Assembly (NCBI RefSeq): GCF_003634635.1
Contig: NZ_RBJB01000004.1
Location: forward strand, 248,001 to 312,000
Reading direction: 5' to 3'
Length of the DNA stretch: 64,000 nucleotides
DNA from: Marinobacter nauticus
GTDB taxonomy: Bacteria; Pseudomonadota; Gammaproteobacteria; Pseudomonadales; Oleiphilaceae
Of the stretch, positions 29,992-38,765 are shown one piece after another. The stretch's first letter is position 1. Each line of letters starts with the position of its first letter. The notes below the pieces were generated by a model. The model was not told the origin of the DNA and ran no database searches. It was given only the letters and a program-made list of their open reading frames with translations. The translations under genes and the position numbers were made by a program.

Positions 29992-31116
29992 ATGCGCGTG
30001 CATGCCAAGCGGGCAGTAGCCCTAGCCGCTGGTCTGTTGTCACCGGCTGTGGTCGTGGCCGACTGGACCATGAACATGACGCCCGGTGTAACCGGCACCA
30101 GTAATCAGATTTTCAGCCTTCACATGACCATTCTCTGGATCTGCGTCGCCATCGGTGTGGTGGTGTTCGGGGTCATGTTCTGGTCCATTTTCGCCCATCG
30201 CAAATCCCAGGGCGCGAAACCGGCCAATTTCCATGAGAACACGGTGGTCGAAATTCTCTGGACCATCATTCCGTTCGCCATTCTCGTGGCCATGGCCATT
30301 CCCGCCACGGCAACGCTGGTGGAGATGTACGACACCACCGAATCCGAAGTGGATATCAAGGTTACCGGCTATCAGTGGCGCTGGCAGTATGAGTATATCA
30401 ATGAAGATTTTGGTTACTTCTCCAGCCTGTCCACACCCCGGGACCAGATCGAGAACCGCCAGGCCAAGGGTGAAAACTACCTCCTGGAAGTGGACAACCC
30501 GCTGGTGATCCCAGTCGGCAAGAAAGTGCGTTTTCTGTTGACCGCCAATGACGTAATCCACTCCTGGTGGGTGCCGGAGTTTGGCGTGAAGAAAGATGCC
30601 ATCCCCGGTTTTATCAATGAAACCTGGACCCGGGTGGATGAGCCGGGCATTTACCGTGGCCAGTGCACCGAGCTGTGTGGCAAGGACCACGGCTTCATGC
30701 CGGTGGTGGTCGAGGCGGTGCCGGAAGAGGAATACAACGCCTGGGTGGCGGAGCAGCGCGAGGCAGCCGAGAAAGAACGCCAGCTGACCCAGAAAGACTG
30801 GACTCTGGAAGAATTGATGGCGCGTGGTGAGAAGGCTTATGCCACAGCCTGTGCGGCCTGCCACCAGGCGGATGGCAGCGGGGCCCCCCCGGCGTTCCCC
30901 GCGCTCAAGGATAGCCCGATTGCGACCGGAGATATGACGGCTCACATCGACATTGTGGTGAACGGCAAGTCCGGGACGGCGATGCAGGCGTTCGGCAACC
31001 AGCTGAGCGAAGTTGACCTGGCCGCGGTGATTACCTATGAGCGTAATGCCTGGGGTAACAACACCGGCGATATGGTCACGCCCAAGGAAATTTTTGATTA
31101 CAAGAACCAGCAGTAA
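29992..31116 (+). CDS. coxB: Cytochrome c oxidase subunit II with fused cytochrome c
   Basis: A 374-residue subunit II of an aa3-type oxidase. Signal peptide (about 1-23), two membrane helices, then the cupredoxin domain with the CuA ligands in HSWWVP and QCTELCGKDHGFM. A C-terminal cytochrome c domain has heme motif CAACH (287-291). This makes it a caa3-like subunit that can take electrons through its own heme. First gene of the oxidase cluster. Confidence 0.96.
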   Translation: MRVHAKRAVALAAGLLSPAVVVADWTMNMTPGVTGTSNQIFSLHMTILWICVAIGVVVFGVMFWSIFAHRKSQGAKPANFHENTVVEILWTIIPFAILVAMAIPATATLVEMYDTTESEVDIKVTGYQWRWQYEYINEDFGYFSSLSTPRDQIENRQAKGENYLLEVDNPLVIPVGKKVRFLLTANDVIHSWWVPEFGVKKDAIPGFINETWTRVDEPGIYRGQCTELCGKDHGFMPVVVEAVPEEEYNAWVAEQREAAEKERQLTQKDWTLEELMARGEKAYATACAACHQADGSGAPPAFPALKDSPIATGDMTAHIDIVVNGKSGTAMQAFGNQLSEVDLAAVITYERNAWGNNTGDMVTPKEIFDYKNQQ

Positions 31117-31173
31117 TCAACGCCAGATAACAACAATCACCAGCCACATCAGAAGGCGGTAACGGGGGTTTTC

Positions 31174-32757
31174 ATGAGTGCGGTTGCAGATACCCACAGC
31201 CAGGAACATCACCACGGCCCGGCCAAAGGCATCAGCCGCTGGCTGCTGACCACAAACCACAAAGACATCGGGTCCATGTACCTGATGTTCAGTTTTGCCA
31301 TGTTCCTGCTCGGCGGCAGCATGGCCATGGTCATCCGGGCCGAACTGTTCCAGCCCGGCCTGCAGATTGTGCAGCCGGAGTTCTTTAACCAGATGACCAC
31401 CATGCACGGTCTGATCATGGTGTTCGGGGCGGTCATGCCGGCTTTTGTCGGGTTAGCCAACTGGATGCTGCCCTTGATGATCGGCGCGCCGGACATGGCA
31501 CTTCCGCGCATGAATAACTGGAGTTTCTGGCTGCTACCCTGCGCCTTCCTGATTCTGGTCTCCACCCTGTTCATGCAGGGCGGCGCCCCCAACTTCGGCT
31601 GGACCTTCTATGCGCCGCTGTCCACCACCTACGGGCCGCCCAGTACCACGTTCTTTATCTTTGCGGTGCATATCATGGGGGTGTCTTCGATCATGGGCGC
31701 CATCAACGTCATTGCCACCATTCTGAACATGCGGGCACCGGGCATGACCCTGATGAAAATGCCCCTGTTCGTCTGGACCTGGCTGATCACCGCGTTCCTG
31801 CTGATTGCGGTCATGCCGGTACTGGCCGGTGTGGTGACCATGATGCTGATGGACATCAACTTCGGTACCAGCTTCTTTGATGCCTCCGGTGGTGGCGATC
31901 CGGTGCTGTTCCAGCATGTGTTCTGGTTCTTCGGGCATCCGGAGGTGTACATCATGATCCTGCCGGCGTTCGGGGCCATCTCCCACATTGTTGCGGCCTT
32001 CTCCCGCAAGCCGCTGTTTGGCTATGCCTCCATGGTGTATGCGGTGGGTGCCATTGCCCTGTTGTCGTTCGTGGTCTGGGCGCACCATATGTTTACCGTG
32101 GGTATTCCACTGGCCGGGCAGTTGTTCTTCATGTACGCCACCATGCTGATTGCCGTGCCCACCGGGGTGAAGGTGTTCAACTGGGTCACCACCATGTTCC
32201 GGGGCTCCCTGAGTTTCGAGGCGCCCATGCTGTTTGCCGTGGCCTTTATCATTCTGTTCACTATCGGTGGTTTCTCCGGGCTGATGCTGGCCATCGCGCC
32301 TGCGGACTTCCAATACCACGATACCTACTTTGTGGTCGCGCATTTCCATTATGTGCTGGTGCCCGGTGCCATCTTCGGCATCTTCGCTTCCGCCTACTTC
32401 TGGCTGCCCAAGTGGACCGGCCACATGTACGACGAAACCCTGGCCAAGACCCACTTCTGGCTGTCGTTCATCGGCATGAACCTGGCTTTCTTCCCCATGC
32501 ATTTCCTGGGGCTGGCGGGCATGCCCCGGCGGATTCCGGACTACGCGCTGCAGTTTGCTGACTTCAACATGGTATCGAGCATCGGGGCTTTTATGTTCGG
32601 CGTCAGTCAGTTGCTGTTCCTGTTCATCGTGGTGAAGTGTGTGCGAGGGGGCGAGAAGGCCGCCGCCAAACCCTGGGATGGTGCCGAAGGGCTGGAATGG
32701 ACGGTGCCCTCGCCGGCGCCCTATCACACTTTCTCGACACCGCCGGAAGTGAAATAA
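31174..32757 (+). CDS. coxA: Cytochrome c oxidase subunit I
   Basis: A 527-residue twelve-helix subunit that holds heme a and the heme a3-CuB site. Seen: TTMHGLIMVFG (heme ligand His), the D-channel motif WFFGHPEVYI with the A1-type glutamate, WAHHMF (CuB histidines) and VVAHFHYVL (heme ligands). It reduces O2 to water while pumping protons. Follows coxB by 57 bp. Confidence 0.98.
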   Translation: MSAVADTHSQEHHHGPAKGISRWLLTTNHKDIGSMYLMFSFAMFLLGGSMAMVIRAELFQPGLQIVQPEFFNQMTTMHGLIMVFGAVMPAFVGLANWMLPLMIGAPDMALPRMNNWSFWLLPCAFLILVSTLFMQGGAPNFGWTFYAPLSTTYGPPSTTFFIFAVHIMGVSSIMGAINVIATILNMRAPGMTLMKMPLFVWTWLITAFLLIAVMPVLAGVVTMMLMDINFGTSFFDASGGGDPVLFQHVFWFFGHPEVYIMILPAFGAISHIVAAFSRKPLFGYASMVYAVGAIALLSFVVWAHHMFTVGIPLAGQLFFMYATMLIAVPTGVKVFNWVTTMFRGSLSFEAPMLFAVAFIILFTIGGFSGLMLAIAPADFQYHDTYFVVAHFHYVLVPGAIFGIFASAYFWLPKWTGHMYDETLAKTHFWLSFIGMNLAFFPMHFLGLAGMPRRIPDYALQFADFNMVSSIGAFMFGVSQLLFLFIVVKCVRGGEKAAAKPWDGAEGLEWTVPSPAPYHTFSTPPEVK

Positions 32758-32770
32758 CCGGGAGGTCGCC

Positions 32771-33367
32771 ATGGCAGAGCCACAACCGCAACACGGCAAA
32801 CGCAGCAACGGTCGGGTGATTGCCTGGTGCATGGCCGGTGTGGTCGGTATGTTCGCCTTCGGCTTCGCCCTGGTGCCCCTGTACGACGTGTTCTGCGAAA
32901 TCACCGGTATCAATGGCAAGACCGCCGGCCGGTACGAAGCGCAGGTCACCAACCAGGCGGATGCCAACCGCACCGTGACGGTCCAGTTCCTGGCCAGTAA
33001 TGGCCCGGGTATGTCCTGGGAATTCCGGCCGGTGACCCGCAGCATCAAGGTGCATCCCGGTGAGCCGGTGACCGTCAATTTCTACGCCGAAAACGGCAGC
33101 GACCAGGCCATGGTCGGACAGGCAGTTCCCAGCCTGTCCCCGGCTGAGGGCACCCTGTACTTCCACAAGACCGAGTGTTTCTGTTTCAACCAGCAGCCCC
33201 TGGAAGCCGGCGAAAGCACAGAAATGCCTCTGGTGTTTATCGTGGATCCGGAACTGCCGGAACACATCACCAAGCTGACACTGTCCTACACCCTTTACGA
33301 CCAGAGCCAGAAGGCCGAGGTATCGGGTGCCGCCGGGGCAGCAAAAACAACCAACAATAACGGCTAA
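32771..33367 (+). CDS. ctaG: Cytochrome oxidase assembly protein CtaG (Cox11)
   Basis: A 198-residue CuB-insertion chaperone. One N-terminal membrane helix (about 20-40) is followed by a periplasmic beta domain with the copper-binding ECFCFNQQPL motif. Located 13 bp after coxA, as in Pseudomonas and other proteobacteria. Confidence 0.96.
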   Translation: MAEPQPQHGKRSNGRVIAWCMAGVVGMFAFGFALVPLYDVFCEITGINGKTAGRYEAQVTNQADANRTVTVQFLASNGPGMSWEFRPVTRSIKVHPGEPVTVNFYAENGSDQAMVGQAVPSLSPAEGTLYFHKTECFCFNQQPLEAGESTEMPLVFIVDPELPEHITKLTLSYTLYDQSQKAEVSGAAGAAKTTNNNG

Positions 33368-33383
33368 GCCATCGGAGACAGCT

Positions 33384-34271
33384 ATGGCGGATCACCAGAC
33401 CTACTACGTTCCCGAACAGAGCAAGTGGCCCATTGTCGCCACCGTTGGCCTGGGGGTCACCCTGTATGGCGCGGCAGCCATCATGGTGAACGGCAACCAG
33501 GGTGAAAGCACCACCGGTTCCTGGATCATGTTCTGGATTGGCGCGCTGATCATGGCGTACATGCTGTTCGGCTGGTTCGGCAGCGTCATCCGCGAGAGCC
33601 GGGCCGGACTTTACAGCGACCAGATGGACCGCTCTTTCCGCTGGGGGATGAGCTGGTTCATTTTCTCGGAAGTCATGTTTTTTGCGGCTTTCTTCGGTGC
33701 GCTCTTCTACGTTCGGATGTTCGTGGTGCCCTGGCTGGGGGGCGAGGGTGATAAAGGCAGTAGCAACATGCTGTGGGAAGGCTTTCAGGCCAGTTGGCCT
33801 CTGGTCAGCAACCCCAACCCGGAGGCCTACCCGGGACCGAAGGAAGTGATCGGTCCCTGGGGCCTGCCGCTGATCAACACTATCCTGCTGGTAACCTCGT
33901 CGTTCACGGTAACCATTGCCCACCATGCCCTGAAAGCGGGTAACCGGGCCAAGGTGAAGCTGTGGCTGGGAGCCACCATTGCGCTGGCGGTGGTGTTCAT
34001 GTTCGTTCAGGGCTACGAGTACATGCACGCCTATCAGGACCTGGACCTGACCCTGAAGTCCGGCATCTACGGCAGCACGTTCTTTATGTTAACGGGTTTC
34101 CACGGGGCCCACGTGATGCTGGGTACTTTGATGCTCGCCATCATGCTGGTCCGGATCATCAAGGGCCATTTCACCGCCGACAATCATTTCGGCTTTGAAG
34201 CGGCAGCCTGGTACTGGCATTTTGTGGATGTGGTCTGGCTGGGCCTGTTTGTGTTCGTGTATGTGCTCTGA
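33384..34271 (+). CDS. coxC: Cytochrome c oxidase subunit III
   Basis: A 295-residue seven-helix subunit III. It shows WGMSWFIFSEVMFFAAFFGA, the lipid-binding and proton-uptake related region, and the C-terminal GFHGAHVMLG and WYWHFVDVVWLGLFVFVYVL. Start at 33384 with GGAG upstream; the longer frame back to 33327 overlaps ctaG and is not needed. Completes the core enzyme with coxB and coxA. Confidence 0.97.
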   Translation: MADHQTYYVPEQSKWPIVATVGLGVTLYGAAAIMVNGNQGESTTGSWIMFWIGALIMAYMLFGWFGSVIRESRAGLYSDQMDRSFRWGMSWFIFSEVMFFAAFFGALFYVRMFVVPWLGGEGDKGSSNMLWEGFQASWPLVSNPNPEAYPGPKEVIGPWGLPLINTILLVTSSFTVTIAHHALKAGNRAKVKLWLGATIALAVVFMFVQGYEYMHAYQDLDLTLKSGIYGSTFFMLTGFHGAHVMLGTLMLAIMLVRIIKGHFTADNHFGFEAAAWYWHFVDVVWLGLFVFVYVL

Positions 34272-34282
34272 GGCAGGTGAAG

Positions 34283-34486
34283 TCAGGGCGTCGGGTTCAG
34301 AGTGAGATCGCCGGTCCAGAGCGCGATCAGCACCACGGCCAGTAATAGCACGCTGAGCGAGACTCGCACCGCCAGTGAGTTCACCACACGGTTGGTTTTA
34401 CCGCCGTCCCGAATCAGGAAAAACAGCCCGCTGAACAGGCTGATAATGACGGCGAACAGCAGTACGACAATGGCAAGTTTTAACAT
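34283..34486 (-). CDS. DUF2909 twin-transmembrane small protein
   Basis: A 67-residue protein with two hydrophobic helices (about 4-24 and 42-62) joined by a short basic loop (RDGGKTNR). The start at 34486 (MLKLAIVV) gives the usual length; a longer frame to 34543 adds a non-conserved segment. It is antisense to the flanking oxidase genes, and the same placement occurs between coxC and the SURF1 gene of Pseudomonas. Function unknown, probably linked to the oxidase. Confidence 0.8.
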   Translation of the reverse strand: MLKLAIVVLLFAVIISLFSGLFFLIRDGGKTNRVVNSLAVRVSLSVLLLAVVLIALWTGDLTLNPTP

Positions 34487-34583
34487 GAGGAATCCGGTTG
34501 TATCAGGTCCGCAGCCTGTTGAGCATTCTGGTGCCGGGAACAACGCCCCGGTTCGTTACTTCACTATAGCAGAGCGGCGCTAA

Positions 34584-35333
34584 GTGGGTTTCAGCTCCCG
34601 CCGCTGGCAGTTCGACTGGCGCCTGCTGGTCTTCAGCGGTGTCTTTCTGCCTCTGCTGATCAGTCTGGGTGTCTGGCAGCTGAACCGCGCCGCGGAAAAA
34701 ACCAGTCTGCTGCAGACCTGGAATTCAGAAAGTGCCGGGCGGGACTGGCAGGATGTGGCGGCTGCAGATGGGTGGCAGGAGGGCCAACCGGTCACCCTGA
34801 CCGGTTGGTACCGGGAGCAGACTTGGTTGCTGGACAATCGGACCCGGGACGGCCGCGCCGGTTACGAAGTGTTGACGCTTTTTGAGCCGCTCTCAGGCCC
34901 TTTGGTGGTGGTCAACCGGGGCTGGGTACCGGCACCGGCCAGCCGTGAACAACTGCCGGAAGTGCAGACGCCTGGGTCTCGGTTCACCCTTCAGGGCCGG
35001 CTGGCGGCCTATCCGGAACCGCCGGTTCTGGGAGAGGCGGAGCCCGATACACCCGGCTGGCCAAGACGGGTTCAGGCGTTGCCGGAAAGCCGTGTCCGGG
35101 CCTTGGGTAATACGCCGGCCCCGATGATTGTTCACCTGGCCGACAGCCAGCAGCCGGGTGCATACCAGGCGGACCGGGCGCCGGATGTGATGGGCCCGCA
35201 GACGCATTACGGATACGCCGCTCAGTGGTTTGCGCTGGCGGCAGCACTGACTATATTGACTCTGGTGGCGAGTTATAAAAAAAACAGCGAAAGACCCAAG
35301 GCAGGAGCCGACAATGACAACGACAACGGCTGA
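34584..35333 (+). CDS. SURF1-family oxidase assembly protein
   Basis: A 249-residue SURF1 protein with N- and C-terminal membrane helices around a periplasmic domain. Family features are SLGVWQLNRAAEK, LTGWY, LLDNRTRDGRAGYEVLTLFE and VVNRGWVPA, and the C-terminal HYGYAAQWFALAAAL. It helps heme A insertion into subunit I. It starts at GTG and overlaps the next gene by 20 bp. Confidence 0.93.
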   Translation: MGFSSRRWQFDWRLLVFSGVFLPLLISLGVWQLNRAAEKTSLLQTWNSESAGRDWQDVAAADGWQEGQPVTLTGWYREQTWLLDNRTRDGRAGYEVLTLFEPLSGPLVVVNRGWVPAPASREQLPEVQTPGSRFTLQGRLAAYPEPPVLGEAEPDTPGWPRRVQALPESRVRALGNTPAPMIVHLADSQQPGAYQADRAPDVMGPQTHYGYAAQWFALAAALTILTLVASYKKNSERPKAGADNDNDNG

Positions 35334-35955
35334 CTCTCTCTCTCATTCTGATGGCCCGAGCCCGGCTCAGGTCAGGCGGGGCCGGCGCACCGCCATGCTG
35401 CTCTTTGCGGTGGGGTTCGGCCCCATGCTGGTGGCGACGGTCATGTTTTACACCGGCTGGCTTAACCCGGCCGGTCAGAGCAATCAGGGGCAGTTGGTGC
35501 AACCGCCGGTGCCGGTGGCAGAGCTGAATCTGCAAACCGCTGCGGGGAACCCCCTGCAGGCACGCTTTGGTGTTGATGTCGCCGACCCGAAATGGCTGAT
35601 GCTGGTGGCTTCGGAACGTTGCACGGAAGACTGCGAGCAGCTGCTGTATCTGGCTCGCCAGGTTAACGTTGCGCTTGGCAAGAACGCGCCGCGTGTTGGT
35701 CGTGCCGCCTATCTGGGCACGGTACCGGCGGATCTGGAGCGGCGCTGGTCTGATGAGTACCAGTTGATGGAGCGCCTGCAACCGGCCGCTGGCAAGACAC
35801 CGGCATGGCCCGCCGGGATCAACCCGGAGCAGCAACCGAGAATCCTGCTGATCGACCCGTTTGGCAATGTGATGATGCACTATGGCAGCGAACACACCGG
35901 CAAACAGCTGCTTAAAGATCTGAAGCACCTGCTGAAACTGTCACAGATTGGCTAA
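35314..35955 (+). CDS. Oxidase-cluster membrane protein, SCO/thioredoxin-like
   Basis: A 213-residue protein with one membrane helix (about 28-48) and a periplasmic part that looks like a degraded thioredoxin/SCO fold (KWLMLVASERCTEDCEQLLY with C-x3-C, and PRILLIDPFGNVMMHYGSEH). The C-x3-C matches SCO copper ligands in spacing, but the usual later His of SCO is not obvious. It occupies the position of PA0111 in P. aeruginosa. Role in oxidase assembly is inferred from context. Confidence 0.75.
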   Translation: MTTTTADSLSHSDGPSPAQVRRGRRTAMLLFAVGFGPMLVATVMFYTGWLNPAGQSNQGQLVQPPVPVAELNLQTAAGNPLQARFGVDVADPKWLMLVASERCTEDCEQLLYLARQVNVALGKNAPRVGRAAYLGTVPADLERRWSDEYQLMERLQPAAGKTPAWPAGINPEQQPRILLIDPFGNVMMHYGSEHTGKQLLKDLKHLLKLSQIG

Positions 35956-35970
35956 CGGGAGGCCTGCGGT

Positions 35971-37077
35971 ATGACGGCGATGTCTCCGGAGCAATCCCGG
36001 GCAACAGCGCAGAAACTGGCGTTCTGGGCTACCCTGGCCTGCTTGCTGGCAGTGGTGGTGATTATGCTCGGTGCCTGGACACGACTGGTTCACGCCGGCC
36101 TGGGATGCCCGGACTGGCCTGGCTGTTATGGCTTTCTGACCGTGCCCCAGGATGAAACCCGCATCGCCATTGCCAATGCCCGTTTCCCGGAGACCCCGGT
36201 GGATGTCTCCAAGGGCTGGCCCGAAATGATTCATCGCTACGCCGCCGGTACCCTGGGACTACTGGTATTCGGGCTGGCCATTGCCTCGGTGCGCAACCGC
36301 AGAGCGGGGCTTCCGGTCAAACTGCCGCTGTTCATTGCCGGCTTTATCGTGTTGCAGGCCGCGTTCGGCATGTGGACGGTTACCCTCAAGCTCTGGCCCC
36401 AGGTGGTGGCCCTGCATCTGCTGGGCGGATTTACCACCCTGAGCCTGTTGTTGTTGCTGACCCTGCGGCTCCGGCGGCGGGCACGTGAAAGTGAGGCGCC
36501 GCGACCGGCGATGGCGGCATCCCTGGCAAGACTCCGACCCTGGCTGTATGGCGGTTTGCTGCTGGTCATTGCCCAGATTGCCCTGGGGGCCTGGACGGCA
36601 GCCAACTACGCCGCCGTTGCCTGTACCGATCTGCCTACCTGTCAGGGTCAGTGGTGGCCCGAGGGCATGGATTTTCAGCATGGATTTGATATCACCCAAC
36701 ATGTTGGTCCCAACTATCTGGGCGGCCAGCTGACCAGCGATGGCCGGGTTGCTATTCACGTCAGCCATCGCCTGGGCGCGGTCCTTGTGTTGGGTTATCT
36801 GGCCATATTGCTGGGGCTGCTGTGGCGCCAGCGAGCCCAGAGCGGTCTCGACAGGGCCATCGCTCTGGTGGGCGGTGCCCTGGTGCTCCAGTTCTGTCTG
36901 GGGCTGACCAACGTCTGGCTGCACATTCCCCTGATCGTCGCCGTTGCCCATAACGCCATGGGCGCCGGCCTGTTACTGTCGATGGTGCACCTGATCTGGC
37001 GGCATCATCAGCTGGCCCTGCCAGCACTATCCCCCGCACCTCATACAACAACCATAAACCGGGAGGTTACGGCATGA
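35971..37077 (+). CDS. ctaA: Heme A synthase CtaA (Cox15)
   Basis: A 368-residue eight-helix enzyme that oxidises heme O to heme A. It shows TRLVHAGLGCPDWPGCYG with its Cys pair, the EMIHRYAAG histidine motif in the first half and VSHRLGAVLVLG plus AHNAMGAGLLLSM in the second. It overlaps ctaB by 4 bp (ATGA). Confidence 0.96.
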   Translation: MTAMSPEQSRATAQKLAFWATLACLLAVVVIMLGAWTRLVHAGLGCPDWPGCYGFLTVPQDETRIAIANARFPETPVDVSKGWPEMIHRYAAGTLGLLVFGLAIASVRNRRAGLPVKLPLFIAGFIVLQAAFGMWTVTLKLWPQVVALHLLGGFTTLSLLLLLTLRLRRRARESEAPRPAMAASLARLRPWLYGGLLLVIAQIALGAWTAANYAAVACTDLPTCQGQWWPEGMDFQHGFDITQHVGPNYLGGQLTSDGRVAIHVSHRLGAVLVLGYLAILLGLLWRQRAQSGLDRAIALVGGALVLQFCLGLTNVWLHIPLIVAVAHNAMGAGLLLSMVHLIWRHHQLALPALSPAPHTTTINREVTA

Positions 37078-37994
37078 GCGAGCAAGTGAAGGCGCTGCCG
37101 ATCCAGAATTCAACGCATGCGAGCCCTATTTCCTGGCGCGATTACCTGGAACTGACCAAGCCCCGGGTAGTGGCATTGATGATTCTTACCTCGGTGATCG
37201 GCATGCTGCTGGCAGCACCAGGCGTTCCCGGATGGAGCGTGCTGCTGTTTGGCAACCTGGGTATCGCCCTGCTGGCCGGCGCGGCTGCGGTGGTGAACCA
37301 CGTGGTGGATCAGAAGATTGATACCGTGATGGCCCGCACTCGCAAACGGCCGGTGGCGACTGGCCGGATTGCGCCGCTGGACGCCCTGCTGTTTGCTACC
37401 GTGCTGGCGGCTCTGGGTATGGTCGTGCTGGTGTGGCAGGTGAACGAGCTAACCGCCTGGCTGACGCTGGCCTCCCTGGTGGGTTACGCCGGTGTTTACA
37501 CCCTGTTCCTGAAACGGGCGACGCCACAGAACATTGTCATCGGTGGGCTGGCCGGTGCCATGCCGCCACTGCTGGGCTGGACCGCGGTCACTGGCCAGGT
37601 GGAAGGCCACGCGCTGTTGCTGGTTCTGATCATCTTCGCCTGGACGCCACCGCATTTCTGGGCTCTGGCCATCCACCGCAAGGAGGAATACGCCAAGGCT
37701 GGTATTCCCATGCTGCCGGTGACCCACGGCAATCGTTACACCGAACTGCATATTCTGCTCTATACCCTGATGCTGCTGGCCGTCAGCCTGCTACCGTTTG
37801 TCACAGGCATGTCCGGCGGTATTTACCTGGTGGGCGCCCTGGCGCTAGGCTTGAGGTTCCTGCAATATGCTGTTCGCCTGCTGCGCGGCGACGACCGGCG
37901 GGTAGCGCTGAACACCTTCAAATATTCCATCACCTATCTGATGGCGTTGTTTGTGGTGTTGCTGGTAGATCATTTTGTCTTTGTCCCGGCCTGA
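37074..37994 (+). CDS. ctaB: Protoheme IX farnesyltransferase (heme O synthase)
   Basis: A 306-residue UbiA-fold prenyltransferase that adds farnesyl to heme B. Family motifs are YLELTKPRVVALMILTSVIG, NHVVDQKIDTVMARTRKRP (first Asp-rich motif) and AWTPPHFWALAIHRKEEYAK. It is paired with ctaA in a compact cluster and supplies heme A for coxA. Confidence 0.97.
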   Translation: MSEQVKALPIQNSTHASPISWRDYLELTKPRVVALMILTSVIGMLLAAPGVPGWSVLLFGNLGIALLAGAAAVVNHVVDQKIDTVMARTRKRPVATGRIAPLDALLFATVLAALGMVVLVWQVNELTAWLTLASLVGYAGVYTLFLKRATPQNIVIGGLAGAMPPLLGWTAVTGQVEGHALLLVLIIFAWTPPHFWALAIHRKEEYAKAGIPMLPVTHGNRYTELHILLYTLMLLAVSLLPFVTGMSGGIYLVGALALGLRFLQYAVRLLRGDDRRVALNTFKYSITYLMALFVVLLVDHFVFVPA

Positions 37995-38026
37995 CTGGCC
38001 GGGGTTAAGCCTGGTTGGGAGACCCT

Positions 38027-38683
38027 ATGGGGCGGTCGATTCGGATCACGTTGTTTGTTCTGTTGTTGCTGGTGGTGCTGGTGTTCGGCCTGACAGTGGG
38101 TCGGCAGGTCTTTCTGGTGGGGGGCGAACCGGCACCGGCGCCGGATCTCAGCCAGTACAACGCCTATGTCTACGACCAGCCACGGCCCCTGGTGGAGTTC
38201 TCTCTGACCAACGAGGAAGGAGAGACGGTCACCCGGGAAGATCTCCGGGGCCGGTGGACCTTCGTGTTTGTGGGCTATACCAATTGCCCGGACATCTGCC
38301 CCGCTGCCATGGCCAATCTGCGCCGTACCGACCAGTTGCTGTCCCCGGAATTACCCCAACCGGACTATCTGCTGGTCTCGGCAGACCCGGAGCACGATAC
38401 CCCGGCGAAGCTGAAGGCCTATACCGATTTCTTTGGTGAGCATTTCCACGGCCTGACCGGCGATCTGGACACCCTGCGCCAGGTCGCCAAGAGCGTGAGC
38501 GCGGTGTTTGTGCACCGGCAGGTGAATGGCGAGTTGCTGGTGGACCACAGCGGGCATTTTGCCTTGCTCAATCCGGACGGCGACGTTCAGGCGCTGATCC
38601 AGCCACCCCACAAGCCGGAACAGCTGGCCGAAGCCTTTGAGCGTATCTACCAGTGGGCCAACGCCAATCGCCAGCCAGGCTGA
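38027..38683 (+). CDS. SCO1/SenC copper chaperone
   Basis: A 218-residue membrane-anchored thioredoxin-fold protein. One N-terminal helix (about 5-25), then the copper motif GYTNCPDICPAAM (C-x3-C) and the distant His in LLVDHSGHFALLNPDGD. Delivers copper to the CuA site of subunit II. Start at 38027 with GGGAG 5 nt upstream. Last gene of the oxidase cluster. Confidence 0.95.
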   Translation: MGRSIRITLFVLLLLVVLVFGLTVGRQVFLVGGEPAPAPDLSQYNAYVYDQPRPLVEFSLTNEEGETVTREDLRGRWTFVFVGYTNCPDICPAAMANLRRTDQLLSPELPQPDYLLVSADPEHDTPAKLKAYTDFFGEHFHGLTGDLDTLRQVAKSVSAVFVHRQVNGELLVDHSGHFALLNPDGDVQALIQPPHKPEQLAEAFERIYQWANANRQPG

Positions 38684-38765
38684 GGCGAAGGTCTCACTGA
38701 CAAGCATTGGTTAGTCACCTACACTACCCGGTTTCCGTTGATAACCTGACGACCGGGCCTATGCC

